Positions 1-9,501 of a stretch of DNA of 26,179 bases are shown piece by piece; position 1 is the stretch's first letter; every line of letters begins with the position of its first letter. Made by a program: the position numbers and the translations under genes. The notes under the pieces were generated by a model. It was not told where the DNA came from, made no database searches, and saw only the letters and a program-made list of their open reading frames with translations. Origin of the DNA: Davidsoniella eucalypti (taxonomy: Eukaryota; Ascomycota; Sordariomycetes; Microascales; Ceratocystidaceae); assembly GCA_004009845.1 (NCBI GenBank), contig RMBW01000219.1:1-26179 (forward strand), read 5' to 3'.

Positions 1-3000
1 AAAACTACCGGCAGCACTTTGTCTATATGTCCACAGCGAAAGCCCTTACCTGCTTTCACCTTCGTCAGCTCACACCAGTCAAGTGGGAGTTTGCAAGTGA
101 AACAGCAAGAGAATTGTGCAAATCTGATCTTCTTTCGAGCAGAATCATATTCCACTCCTGTCCAACGTTTCGTACACTCCGAAACTCCTTGGGAAGCATG
201 TCTCATAGCATCTTGGCTTATTCCAGTTAATCTTTTGTAAAACTGACTTTGGACGTGACAGCTGGTGCATTCTTCTCCAACCTCATCTAGCCAACGGAAT
301 AACGCATGGGCACTTTCTCCTTCCTCTTTCCCGAACCGCATCCATCTATCATCCACTTGGGCCATCGCCTGTTGTCGATTCGCTTTATCGTTGCTAAGAT
401 TTACCGCAGTAGTCTGGCTTGTTTCGCTGATGCCAAGATCTACTGCAGTAGTCTGTGGTGTAGCCACTGCTGCTGCCGCTATCGCTGCCGCCGCTTGTAC
501 TTGTACCTGGCATATATCACACAGCTCAGCACCAACAATGTCATTACATGACTCATCTGTAATGCCATCCATGAAACGACCAATGATCTTCCGACGACAC
601 TCACTTGTTGAAACAAATGACTCCATCTCAGCTCGGTTGGCCTGTTCAATAAAGCTACTATGCTCCTTCTCCCAACTCGGCTTCCCATTGTACACAATGA
701 TCGACTGCACTACATCACCTGGCCGTCGACCTCCTCGTCCTGTCTGCTGCACAAAATCCACAAGCCCATATGGCTGCTCCGCATGAATCACTACTGTGAT
801 TCCTTCAACATCAATACCCGTACCCAAACTTGTCGTGGCTGAGATCCAACGATGTCCGCGACCCTCCACCCACTTTGACAGAGCCTCTTCACGCTTGCTA
901 TTCTCCATGAAGCTATGGTAGAAGTCACAGCCCAGCTGCTTGGCTAGAAACTCGCACTTTGCTCTAGAACGGCAATAAATCACTCCCTTCTGCCGACCAG
1001 ACATCGATGTCGAAAGCGGTTTGACGATCTCTATGACTCTTTTCTCGACTGCATAGCCGCCGGGCTTGACTTGATCAACTTTATACCGACAATTAAGCTT
1101 CGTGGTACGGGCCCGGATTGTTACAGCAGCCTCCACCAGCATCTGCTTTCGGAACCAATCCTCGAGAACCGTCGGCAGTGTGGCCGTCAGCAATATCAAC
1201 GGACAGTTATACCGGTTCAAGCTCTTCAGTTCACCTAGCTTTCCTCGGTACCCAATATCCATGATGATGGTATGGCATTCGTCAATAAAAATCCGTTGAA
1301 GCAAGCCAGTACATAGCAATCCGTCTGCATAAGCAGAAAAATCTCCCGCGGTGATGGTATCGGCGCTCACTATCACCAGCCGGGCTGCTCGCGGTAGACC
1401 CTCTCGCCCAGCATGCAAAGACGATTCGAAACGGATGCAGTCAACTCCCATAGCCACTGCTCGAGTAAATAGATCCTCCATGAGCGCTACAAATGGGACG
1501 ACTACTATGCTGACTCCGCCGCTTTGCATAGTAGCCGGTAGCATGAACAAGATGCTCTTACCGGCTCCAGTTGGGAGTACGCTGATGAGTGACTCACCAT
1601 CCTGTAGAGCCAGTATCTCCCGCATGCTTTCTCGTTGCTCGGCGCTGCGCCATGTCGCATCGGGTCCAAGCAAAGTGCGCAAGCCGGTCTGCATCTCTTG
1701 GTCCACGCTGACGTTTGCCGTCCTTAACGGCAACTTGTACCGGATCCGCTTTTTGCTGCTTGTGTCGGTCTGGCGTTTGGTCTCACACTCGGCTTCTTGA
1801 TCTGGTCGCTTCCGTTTCCCGTTCTGGGACTCGTCTCCTTCGAGAAATTGATGCCACAACCGACTGATCTCTTTGAATGAAGCAATCATCTCTGGCTGTA
1901 GCTTGCCGGGGAATCCAATATGAACCGCATAATGTTGTCGGGCAACACGGCTGCCATGTGTTGATGCAAGATCCCATATGATATTCCAGCTTCCGCCGCA
2001 GTGTACTGGTTCTCCGGTGATTGGATCAACTTCAATGTCGTCGTCGTCTGCGTCGTCGTCGTCTACACGAGTCTCGATCTGGTTCAGTACAAGCCCGCGA
2101 ATATGCCGGCCCAACTCAATGGCCACCACGCGGTATCTTCCCACGCCTAACCTCACGCCGGTAGCCGCCTGAAATACCCGTGCTAGCTTCTGACTAAGTC
2201 GGTCCGTATCCCATACAGTAGAGCTGCCGTCGTGCCACATGAACTCTAATTGCTCGTTGTTTGCCTTGGCCAAGTTACATTCAGACCGGAGTACTCGTTC
2301 CACGGGGATCAGCCAAGCGATGTAAGCCACTACCATTTGGCCAATATTCTCTGGCAGAAACCGAGCAACCTTGCGTGAGTTATCCCGGATGGCCTTCATC
2401 TTGTCTCGATCCGTGACAATCATCACTTGTCCGTCAAACACAAACACATTGCGCATCAGCTGCCATGAATCACAGTGACGCAGCGTCATAAGCTCCGGCC
2501 CTCTTCCGGGTAACCCACCCCATACATGGACAAGTAGCATGAGCACCTCTCGGAACATTCTGAGCCGGCGTAGCCAGCGGTTGGTGCCATCTATTTTGAA
2601 TACATGTCTGCTGGAATCCCAAATCGATGTGGACAGCTGCCTTATCACCAAAGATGGTCCGGGCTCAAGCCATTTGTTGTTCGTGTTCGTGGCGAAAGAC
2701 TGGCCGGCTCCAAGCCGGATCATGTTATCAGCAAGCAGCTTAAGATCAATCTTCGGCTTCATCTTTTGCCATGAGTCTCCCAGTAGTAAAGCTAGTAAGT
2801 TCTGTGCCTCAACTACCTGCTCTCTAGCCGCTCTTGTGAAGTCTTGGATCATGATACGTTCTCCATTATGAAACAAAGACTCGCCATCCTCAGCCCAACG
2901 AACAGACGGCTGTCCGCCCATGCGTGACCGCCAGCCCTTTCCGTATGCCATCCAGCCGATGATAGTGCTGATGACAGTATATGAGCCAGTGCACATCCAA

Positions 3001-4400
3001 ACTGCATGCTGCTCCCGGAATTCCTTCACCGACTCAATATCACCTTCGTCGCTACTCCGGGGTTTGCTGTCGAATACGGACTCAAGGAAAAACAGTCTTG
3101 ACCACCACAAGATAGCAGCCAACAGTCCAGTATATAAGTGCGGCTCAGTATAACCAAGCGGCTGTAAGCGAATACCTAGAGCTGCACAGAAGCACAGAAG
3201 CGAGCTCGAGTATATGTGCCCACCAACCAGAGTCTTGATCGAAGCTACCATGAACGAAAAGACAGCTCTGTCAAGCTCCTTGTAGACATTATCATGAAGT
3301 CGGCCGTCTTCTATAGTTTCGTCTATAGTTTCGTCTTCGTCGTCATGATCTTCGTTCCGATGATATCTAACATGATTTCGATTGATGTTGATGCTCTTCT
3401 CAAGCTCCTGTACGACAGTGCACAGCAGATTCCACTGCTCATCCGTGAACTTAACAGCCAATTGCTTCATGGCCTCGTCTCGTCCAATGCGGTGTGCTCG
3501 CCAGCACAAGCCCAAGTATCGTTGTCCCACAGTTCGGTATTTGACCATCGACGCTTCTTTGCCTTTCAATCCAAATGGCATTCCGTTGGGAGCAGTAGTC
3601 ATGATACTGCCGAGCCATTGAAGTGTTTCGGTTGGCACACTATCTAATCGCCAGCTGCATCGTTGGATCTCACGATCAAAGCTCTCCCCGAGACGGAGCA
3701 GCATATTTCGTTCATGCACAGCCTGTTCGGTTTGTTGGTGGACTTGCTGGGCTTTAGCATTCTTGGCTTGAATCCATTCGGCAGCCTCATAGATTTTTAT
3801 CAAATCACGCGACTCAAAGTGCTTTACCCATTGTAGCCTCTTCACCCACGACGAGTCTCGGTCCATGTCTTCCTTCAGGTCTCCTATCCGAAGTCGTTCG
3901 GCATCCTCAGAAGCTAGCATGGCCTCACAGTCGGCTAACATGAGCTCCATTGGGTTGGTGCTTGTCTGTTTAGCTAACGCGGTGCCAAAATTGGCTGCAC
4001 CATCGCTGACAATCCAGTATCGGGCAAAGTTCCGGTCCATCCAAGTCTGTAATAGTACAATCTTCGACTTGGGGTCTAGAGATGTATGCCCTACGTCTCT
4101 CCAGTGGCGAGTGATATTGTCCTTGCATATTGTGAGATATCGGCACATAGAACAACTGTATCCGCGGCGGACAGCAAGTCGTTTGATAGCTGGACTTCCA
4201 TCGGGGGGGAGAGCATGCACCTTCGGATCCGCTAAATCTTGAGTGCCATAGTAATCGATGATATTTTTGATAGTCTCTCCTTTAACTTTGTGCTTGCGGC
4301 GAAAGTGAGTTTCGATGCTCTTTCCTGGGCGAATTGCTGCCTTACACGGGAGACAAATAAGTAGTTGATGTTCTTCGTTAAGCTCGACAAAGTCTTCCAT
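1..4400 (-). CDS. OrsD-type zinc finger / tyrosine-recombinase-like / RecQ helicase protein, 3' end outside window
   Basis: I read this frame triplet by triplet from the ATG at 4400 to the left edge and found no stop in 1466 codons and no intron. An in-frame TGA at 4464-4466 with no ATG between supports the start. Residues 16-37 (C16, C19, H32, H37) and 83-105 (C83, C86, H99, H105) are C2H2-like fingers typical of fungal OrsD-domain proteins. A central part has PGRGPEL (R633), GRYRVVAI (R757) and THGSRVARQHYA (H815, Y824), the spacing of a tyrosine recombinase active site. Residues about 940-1230 are a complete RecQ-like core: LPTGAGKS (K948), DECH (1040-1043), LLTATLP, a GTGID motif V, and QQTGRGGRRPG near 1218. 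A Cys-rich segment (ECRRKIIGRF...CDICQ) and an Ala/Thr-rich linker follow. Acidic runs lie near residues 350 and 780. Family placement rests on recalled features of fungal RecQ/OrsD proteins; the recombinase assignment is inference. Confidence 0.9.
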   Translation of the reverse strand, partial: MEDFVELNEEHQLLICLPCKAAIRPGKSIETHFRRKHKVKGETIKNIIDYYGTQDLADPKVHALPPDGSPAIKRLAVRRGYSCSMCRYLTICKDNITRHWRDVGHTSLDPKSKIVLLQTWMDRNFARYWIVSDGAANFGTALAKQTSTNPMELMLADCEAMLASEDAERLRIGDLKEDMDRDSSWVKRLQWVKHFESRDLIKIYEAAEWIQAKNAKAQQVHQQTEQAVHERNMLLRLGESFDREIQRCSWRLDSVPTETLQWLGSIMTTAPNGMPFGLKGKEASMVKYRTVGQRYLGLCWRAHRIGRDEAMKQLAVKFTDEQWNLLCTVVQELEKSININRNHVRYHRNEDHDDEDETIDETIEDGRLHDNVYKELDRAVFSFMVASIKTLVGGHIYSSSLLCFCAALGIRLQPLGYTEPHLYTGLLAAILWWSRLFFLESVFDSKPRSSDEGDIESVKEFREQHAVWMCTGSYTVISTIIGWMAYGKGWRSRMGGQPSVRWAEDGESLFHNGERIMIQDFTRAAREQVVEAQNLLALLLGDSWQKMKPKIDLKLLADNMIRLGAGQSFATNTNNKWLEPGPSLVIRQLSTSIWDSSRHVFKIDGTNRWLRRLRMFREVLMLLVHVWGGLPGRGPELMTLRHCDSWQLMRNVFVFDGQVMIVTDRDKMKAIRDNSRKVARFLPENIGQMVVAYIAWLIPVERVLRSECNLAKANNEQLEFMWHDGSSTVWDTDRLSQKLARVFQAATGVRLGVGRYRVVAIELGRHIRGLVLNQIETRVDDDDADDDDIEVDPITGEPVHCGGSWNIIWDLASTHGSRVARQHYAVHIGFPGKLQPEMIASFKEISRLWHQFLEGDESQNGKRKRPDQEAECETKRQTDTSSKKRIRYKLPLRTANVSVDQEMQTGLRTLLGPDATWRSAEQRESMREILALQDGESLISVLPTGAGKSILFMLPATMQSGGVSIVVVPFVALMEDLFTRAVAMGVDCIRFESSLHAGREGLPRAARLVIVSADTITAGDFSAYADGLLCTGLLQRIFIDECHTIIMDIGYRGKLGELKSLNRYNCPLILLTATLPTVLEDWFRKQMLVEAAVTIRARTTKLNCRYKVDQVKPGGYAVEKRVIEIVKPLSTSMSGRQKGVIYCRSRAKCEFLAKQLGCDFYHSFMENSKREEALSKWVEGRGHRWISATTSLGTGIDVEGITVVIHAEQPYGLVDFVQQTGRGGRRPGDVVQSIIVYNGKPSWEKEHSSFIEQANRAEMESFVSTSECRRKIIGRFMDGITDESCNDIVGAELCDICQVQVQAAAAIAAAAVATPQTTAVDLGISETSQTTAVNLSNDKANRQQAMAQVDDRWMRFGKEEGESAHALFRWLDEVGEECTSCHVQSQFYKRLTGISQDAMRHASQGVSECTKRWTGVEYDSARKKIRFAQFSCCFTCKLPLDWCELTKVKAGKGFRCGHIDKVLPVV

Positions 4401-5598
4401 GGCTTCCGACGATTTAAAATCGAGTGTAAATAAGGTAGTGAAATAACAGTAGATATGACTATATCAAGATAAAAATATTAGTGCTTAGCTAAAACCATGC
4501 AGTGAATCAAAACCATATACGTACAGTTGCTAGTTTGAGGACTAAGAAGTTATTTATTTTGAGCTTGTTGTTGATTGCGATTTATTAAGGTAGTAAGTAA
4601 TGTGAGTAAAGTGTACTCCTAAAAAAAAGAAGACTAACATAAACAAAATTATAGTTTGTCGTAAGTTATTCAGTAAACAAATAGAAAAGACTTTTCCTGA
4701 CCTTATTGATATGGCTGGTTATTTTGTGGCTGGTTATTTGGAAGTAGCGGTGTAGCTCGATAGTAATCACAGTGTGATTGTGGCAAGTATGGTTATCGTT
4801 AAAGTATAGTGATTAGTCCCTAAAAACCCATCATAGCCGCAAAAACAGCGAACTTCATTCGTACTAAAACCAATCCAATTTAAATAAATAACAGTCCTGC
4901 ATTTATTGTTTTATCCCTTGAGCAACAGCGGAGAATACATAGTGAATTATGTACGCATAGATACAATACATTGTTCTATTACTTAGCTTTCGATCTTATG
5001 TGAATCTCTTCACTAGAAATCGCTAATTATTCTACTACTAGTTTTACAAAAGTAAATGTGAAACTTTACCTATATATAAATCTTTCTGTCATATTTCAAC
5101 TTATACCACATCCACCTTCAAGTTATGTAAAATCTAGTGACTACATTTCCATTAAATGCTCATTTCAATGTACACGAAAGTTCAGATCTACTTTAAGACG
5201 TTATATGAATTTACCCTCCCAAGTTCTCATTATAATTTAATTATAGCATACACTGTTTATTTCTTACACAAAAGCAATTTCTGTTAACCAGTAATCGTTT
5301 TCCTTGTTTTGAGTTTTTAATCTTTGTTTATACTTCTACGTCTCAATAACCCTTCTAACCCTTACAATAATATCCTATTTTCCGATCTCACTTATCGAAT
5401 TACTACCAAATGTCTCATCTAGTTGCTAATATGACATTACGTAATTAAAATATAATTCTACTACCTTCATTTTCTATAATTAAATAACACTTGTTCTTCA
5501 TTTAAAATCTTGTCTAAAGAACTATATATCAGTCACTAATTATTCATTTCCCAATCGCCTAGTTTGCAGTTGTGACTTATTTAACTCTTACTATGTAC
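4401..5598. other. AT-rich spacer, no gene seen
   Basis: This stretch lies upstream of the helicase start. It is strongly AT-rich, has stops in all frames at short intervals, and holds no recognisable protein. The helicase promoter should lie in its left part, but no convincing core element stands out. One internal segment (4782-4954) has a diverged copy at 12262-12461 and is listed separately. Confidence 0.6.
4782..4954 (+). repeat. Diverged repeat, copy 1 (without LINE-tail insertion)
   Basis: This segment aligns with 12262-12461 in the same orientation. Shared blocks include GGCAAGTATG, ATAGCCGCAAAAACA, ATAACAG(T/C)CCTGCATT and ATTGTTTTAT. Most differences I can see are substitutions, many of them C/T. 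This copy lacks the LINE-tail insertion found in the other, so it serves as an empty-site reference. The family of the repeat is not recognised. Confidence 0.7.
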
Positions 5599-5640
5599 AT
5601 CTTCATAGCTCTATAGCTCTATAAGATTGATGAATTAAAT
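5599..5640 (+). repeat. Short LINE 3'-tail copy, plus orientation
   Basis: The sequence begins ATCTTCATAGCTCTATAGCT and continues through ATAAGAT and ATGAATTAAA. It matches, in opposite orientation, the last roughly 40 bases of the full LINE, whose tail ends near 5818. A CTATGT hexamer at 5591-5596 and 5653-5658 could be a short target-site duplication, but that is weak. No other LINE sequence is attached. Confidence 0.7.
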
Positions 5641-5815
5641 TTCTTTTTCTTTCTATGTTGATTAACGAATAAACTCTTATCTTTATATTCAATAACACAA
5701 TCCATCGTCTGTTAAATCGTTTCTAACAACCTATTGCTGATGTTTGGCCTCTACGATCTTTAACCTAAATGCTAATATTACATTAGTAGTTTTACCATCT
5801 CCTGTATTCTTACAT

Positions 5816-5967
5816 TGTTTTTTTTTTAATTCATTTATCTTATGGAGCTATAGAGCTATGAAGATTTTAAAGGAAACAACGAATAAATCAATACCAACAA
5901 CAAAACATTACAGAAAACAAGTAGAAACGTAACGCAAAATCAAAGAAAATCAAACACACCAAGACTC
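5816..5967 (-). other. LINE 3' UTR and A-tail
   Basis: This is the stretch between the ORF2 stop at 5968 and the target-site duplication. Its end carries a short self-complementary element (AGCTCTATAGCT within the tail) followed by ATAAGATAAATGAATT and ten A residues in the sense orientation. The last roughly 40 bases recur as isolated fragments at five other places in the window, so this is probably the part recognised by the reverse transcriptase. Confidence 0.8.
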
Positions 5968-6566
5968 TCAACAGCACCACTCATCATCTCGAAGTGCGAC
6001 TGGTCCGCCCTCCTTTGCAATACCCTCGTTAGTCACTTCCTCAACTTTTCCCCAGTCTCTTCCACCTATTCCTGTTTTTTTGAGGAATATTAACAGTGCT
6101 TGCTGGTGCTTCGCCCTACTAAATATATCTTTCATTTTTATCTCACCATCACATCCCTCTTTCAACTCTTGTCTTTGCACAAGCCACTTATCACATTCCA
6201 ACACCAAGTGCTGAATAGTTTCGATAGCCCGCTGACAATGTCGGCACATGTTGTTCGATACCTTGCCTATGGACTTTAGGTATGGCAGGTAAGCGCCCTT
6301 TCCCGTTAGAAGTTGATAGTAGGTTGTTGTCAGCCTCTTCTTGCCTTCAATCGGTTTCAGATCACTCACTCCTGTCTTCCCGAGAGACCGATAGTGATTC
6401 CCAAGTTTGTCGATATCACGGTTGATCAGTGTGTCCCAGAGTTTGAAGATGTTCTCCTTGATTTTTTTCTTGATGTACCCAGTGGTTGCAATAGAGATGC
6501 ATACTCTTTTTTCAAGAGCCTCCTTTGCAAGCTTATCCACTATCTCATTTCCTTCTATCCCGACAT
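5968..6566 (-). pseudogene. LINE ORF2 C-terminal part: end of RNase H and CCHC domain
   Basis: The frame resumes at 6566 with HVGIEGNEIVDKLAKEAL, the end of an RNase H domain. It then runs about 200 residues to a stop at 5968. Near its middle is a CCHC-type motif (CRHC...H-LVLEC) typical of the C-terminus of fungal LINE ORF2. It is the direct continuation of the piece at 7199-7509: both sit in the same frame once the 625-base LTR and one 5-base duplication (630 bases, 210 codons) are discounted. The internal methionine at 6540 is not a real start. Confidence 0.85.
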
Positions 6567-6568
6567 GG

Positions 6569-7193
6569 TGTTATGAAATAACACTCGCAGACCCTCCGCA
6601 TGAAGCTTAGACTTGATGTACAGTCTCACCTTTCCAATTTTGGTGACAACGATTCATGCATTGAGGCTTCGACTGGATGGTTACGAAATAACAGTCGCAG
6701 AACCTCCGCATGAAACTTAGACTTGATGTACAGTCTCACCTTTCCGATTTTGGTGACAACGATTCATGCATTGAGGTTTAGAGTGCATACACAGCCAACA
6801 CGGCATTGCCTCGAACTTCTGTCCGTAGACCAGACCCTCCTGTTTCTTTCTCTCTCGGGTTAACATATATAGCTTGCTTGTATCTTTTTTCTGTTCTCCT
6901 TTTGCCTTCCCCCTCCAAGCTTACAACTCCCTGTGTACCTGACCTACTGGTGCAACCTCCTCTTCTTGTTCCTGTTCCTGTTCTTATCTTTGCTCCTGCT
7001 CCTGTTCTTACCTTCTTGTCCCCGCTCTTGTTCCTATCTTCGCTCCGGCTCCTGTCCTGATTTAGTCCCGATTTACTTAATTTATTATTCTGTGTAACTC
7101 GATTATCCTGAAAACTCCAAAACCACCTTCGAGTGACTACTCTCCCAGTGATCACTGGTTTCCCTTTGAATTCCTGCCTGCCCGTTCTTTACA
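6569..7193. mobile_element. 625-base solo LTR inserted in LINE RNase H
   Basis: The insert begins TGTTATGAAATAACA and ends TTCTTTACA, giving TG...CA ends. It is bounded by the 5-base direct repeat CATGG at 6564-6568 and 7194-7198. Coding sequence on the two sides joins precisely in frame (PGHV on one side, HVGIEGNE on the other). Size, termini and duplication length are those of a solo LTR from a Ty3/gypsy or Ty1/copia element. It is not related to the short LTRs elsewhere in the window. Orientation cannot be fixed. Inside are a 110-base tandem duplication and a pyrimidine-rich stretch (about 6950-7070) of irregular TGTTCC/TGCTCC units. Confidence 0.85.
6571..6787. repeat. 110-base tandem duplication inside the solo LTR
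   Basis: Two adjacent units of exactly 110 bases start at 6571 (TTATGAAATAACACTCGCAG) and 6681 (TTACGAAATAACAGTCGCAG). They share long identical blocks such as AGACTTGATGTACAGTCTCA and GTGACAACGATTCATGCATT. They differ at only a few positions, mostly transitions. The duplication abuts the LTR edge. Confidence 0.9.
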
Positions 7194-7198
7194 CATGG

Positions 7199-7623
7199 CC
7201 TGGGCACCAGTGTATTTCTATACTAGTGTCTAGGTCTTGTAGGTTTAGCTTCTCTATAAGATTCGTGAATATTCCAGGCTTCCATACTCTTTGGATGGCA
7301 GCTTGGCTGTCGACAAAGATCAGGACTCTTTTCCTTATTGGCAGCTTTCGAACGTAGCAGAGGGCTCTGTATATTGCATAGCTTTCGCAGTCTGCAACCT
7401 CAGTGTAAGGCCCTAAGGCTTTTGCCTCTTGAAACCGTACCGTTTTATTGTCTATGTCGGCAAAGGCGTAGGAGGATTTTTCTCCTTCCATAGACCCGTC
7501 GGTATACAAACAATAGGCTTCTCCTAACCATAGATTTTCTAGGGTTGCCAGGTGGATTTCCTTTGCTTCTTCTTTTTTGACTTTTGGTATTTGTGTGGTG
7601 CTTGGGGAATTTTAGTATTCTTG
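7199..7623 (-). pseudogene. LINE ORF2 RNase H domain, frameshifted and split
   Basis: In this frame the protein reads LYTDGSMEG (first acidic residue), VADCESYAIYRAL (glutamate), IFVDSQAAI (third acidic residue) and HWCPGHV, a type I RNase H. Upstream, this frame continues sensibly (IPKVKKEEAKEIHLATLENL), while the reverse transcriptase frame turns into low-information basic sequence. The change of frame therefore lies near the GCTTGGGG run at 7601-7607 (plus strand). On its other side the domain is cut by the solo LTR. The methionine at 7509 is internal. Confidence 0.85.
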
Positions 7624-9436
7624 TTCCGTACTTGAGGTTATTCCATTCCAAATCGATTTCAACCGGTTTGATGCCTGCCTCTATTTCACAAGCTCTTTTC
7701 GGAGCCTGTTTGTAGGTGCCCAGCATCATGGAAATCGCCAAACTTTGTACTTTTTCAAGATGATTCTTGCGGGAGATGGGTTTCATTTTTGTCCACCAGA
7801 GAGTCGAACCATATTCCATGATAGGCCTAATTACAGCTTGGTACAGATTTCTAGTTGCTTTCGAACTTAGGCCGCTATACTTTCGCGAAATCCGTTGAAT
7901 TCCCATTAGGGTTCTGGTCGCTTTCAGGGCTCTGTCTTGGACATGCACGCTGTAATTCAGCTGACAGTCTAGCCAGATTCCTAGCCATTTGATCTTCTCT
8001 GACGGGTGGATTGTCGTCCCTAGGACGTCTATGTGTTCGTTGCTTGCTGCTTTACTCCTTGTTAAATGCAGAAGCTCAGTCTTGGAACTCTCAAATTCGA
8101 CGGAACTATCGTCGGCTTGCCTGGTGAGATCTTCAACGATAGCCTCTAGAGCTCTGCAATTTCTCGCAAAGCTTTTTGAAGCTACCGTAATCAGAATATC
8201 ATCAATGTATGAGAGCTGAATGCCATGAACTTGGATGGATTTGGGGATATTTATGTGTATAAGTCTCGAATAAATCAAGAACAGAATAGGGGAGATCGGG
8301 CTGCCTTGCGGTATGCCCTGGTCAATGGTATAGAAGTTTGTTCGTTTGCCATCAAAACATATCTGGACCTTCCTCTTTTGAAGGAAGGCTGCAATCCATT
8401 GGGTGCAGTTATTCGGAAGACCTAGATCTCTGCAGTGCCACAGTAGGGTATCCCTATTAACATGGTCGAAAGCGCCTTTGATATCAAGTAGTGCAATACT
8501 CGATTTCAGGCCCTGTTCTTTCCATGACTTGACTTGGTCCATGAGAACCATTGCTGCATCGATCGTCGATCGTTGTTTCCGTCCGCCAAACTGCGTTGGG
8601 TGAAGCAGGTCGTCCTTTGTTGCAGCCAAGAAACCAAGTCTCTGTGCAAAAATTCGTTCCAATACTTTACCTAAGCAGTTCAGCAGCGTGATAATCCGAT
8701 ATGCCTTGATACGGGAATAGTCTGGCTTGTTGGGTTTTTTCAATATCACTCCAATGCCCTGGCGCCACAACTTAGGACACTGTCCTTTAGTGAATAGCTC
8801 CGTGTAGACATAGTGGAAGACCTCGGGGATGGCCCTATACGCATTTTGGATCATTTGGAAATTAATCCCATCTGGTCCAGCAGACTTCTTAGGGTTTGAG
8901 GTCATGATAGCTCTTTCAATCTCAATGGTAGAGATGTTAGACCAAGGCCATTTCGAGTTCTCGTGATGTGGGATGGGTAGAGTGTCTTCGTCCTCAAGGG
9001 ACTCACCTTTTTCGCCGCCCACAAGATTCAGTAGCATCTTAGCTTGGTCGTCGAAAGACTCAGCCTTGACACCATTTTCCTCGAGTGGTTGTATATACGA
9101 GTCGGTTGTGGGTTTCGTGTATCTCATAGCAGTGAAGACTTCGTCACCGGTTGCTTGCTCTAAGAAAGAGTTGAAATAGTTAGTTTTGGTTTTGATAATG
9201 GCATGGAAGTACCTGTTTCGTTTTTCTTTGTACTCCGTGTGACAGATCTTATCCTTCTTCCAATGTCGTTCAGCCCTCAGGAAGGACTTCCTCAATAGCT
9301 TGAGTTCGTCGTTCCACCAAGGCTTACTCCGGGGGCAGATGCGAGCCTTCGGCATCACCTCTGCGCAGGTATCCTGGATGGCGGCGGTCAGAATGGCTGC
9401 CAGATCCGGTCGAGTATCTCTTTTTTTTGAGATTTT
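7600..9436 (-). pseudogene. LINE ORF2 reverse transcriptase part
   Basis: The frame is open from the TAG at 9437-9439 to 7445, but beyond about 7605 it is out of register. Recognisable parts in order are a linker with CPRSKPWWNDEL, SAGPDGIN, LLNCLGKVLERI, TQFGGRKQRSTIDA, LLDIKGAFDHV (catalytic Asp), IPQGSPISPILF, LSYIDDILI (catalytic Asp pair), WLGIWLD and IMEYGSTLWW. All core reverse transcriptase motifs are present without an internal stop. This copies LINE RNA into DNA at the nicked target. It is separated from the endonuclease frame by stops and A-runs around 9420-9520. Confidence 0.9.
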
Positions 9437-9501
9437 CTAATACTTATGCCTCCTTTTTTTGAGGCTCTCTCTGAACTGTTTCCAGTCCGTTTTTTTTCAA
9501 G

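Noticed and set aside
265..786. A 173-codon plus-strand ORF over the helicase C-terminus
   Set aside because: Antisense shadow of the long minus-strand frame. Ser/Cys-rich composition, no domain.
5591..5658. CTATGT on both sides of the tail copy at 5599-5640 as a target-site duplication
   Set aside because: Only six bases with imperfect spacing in AT-rich DNA; it could easily be chance.
6778..7155. A 125-codon minus-strand ORF in the solo LTR
   Set aside because: It lies wholly in LTR sequence and derives its Arg/Gly/Thr-rich content from the pyrimidine-rich simple repeat. No domain is present.
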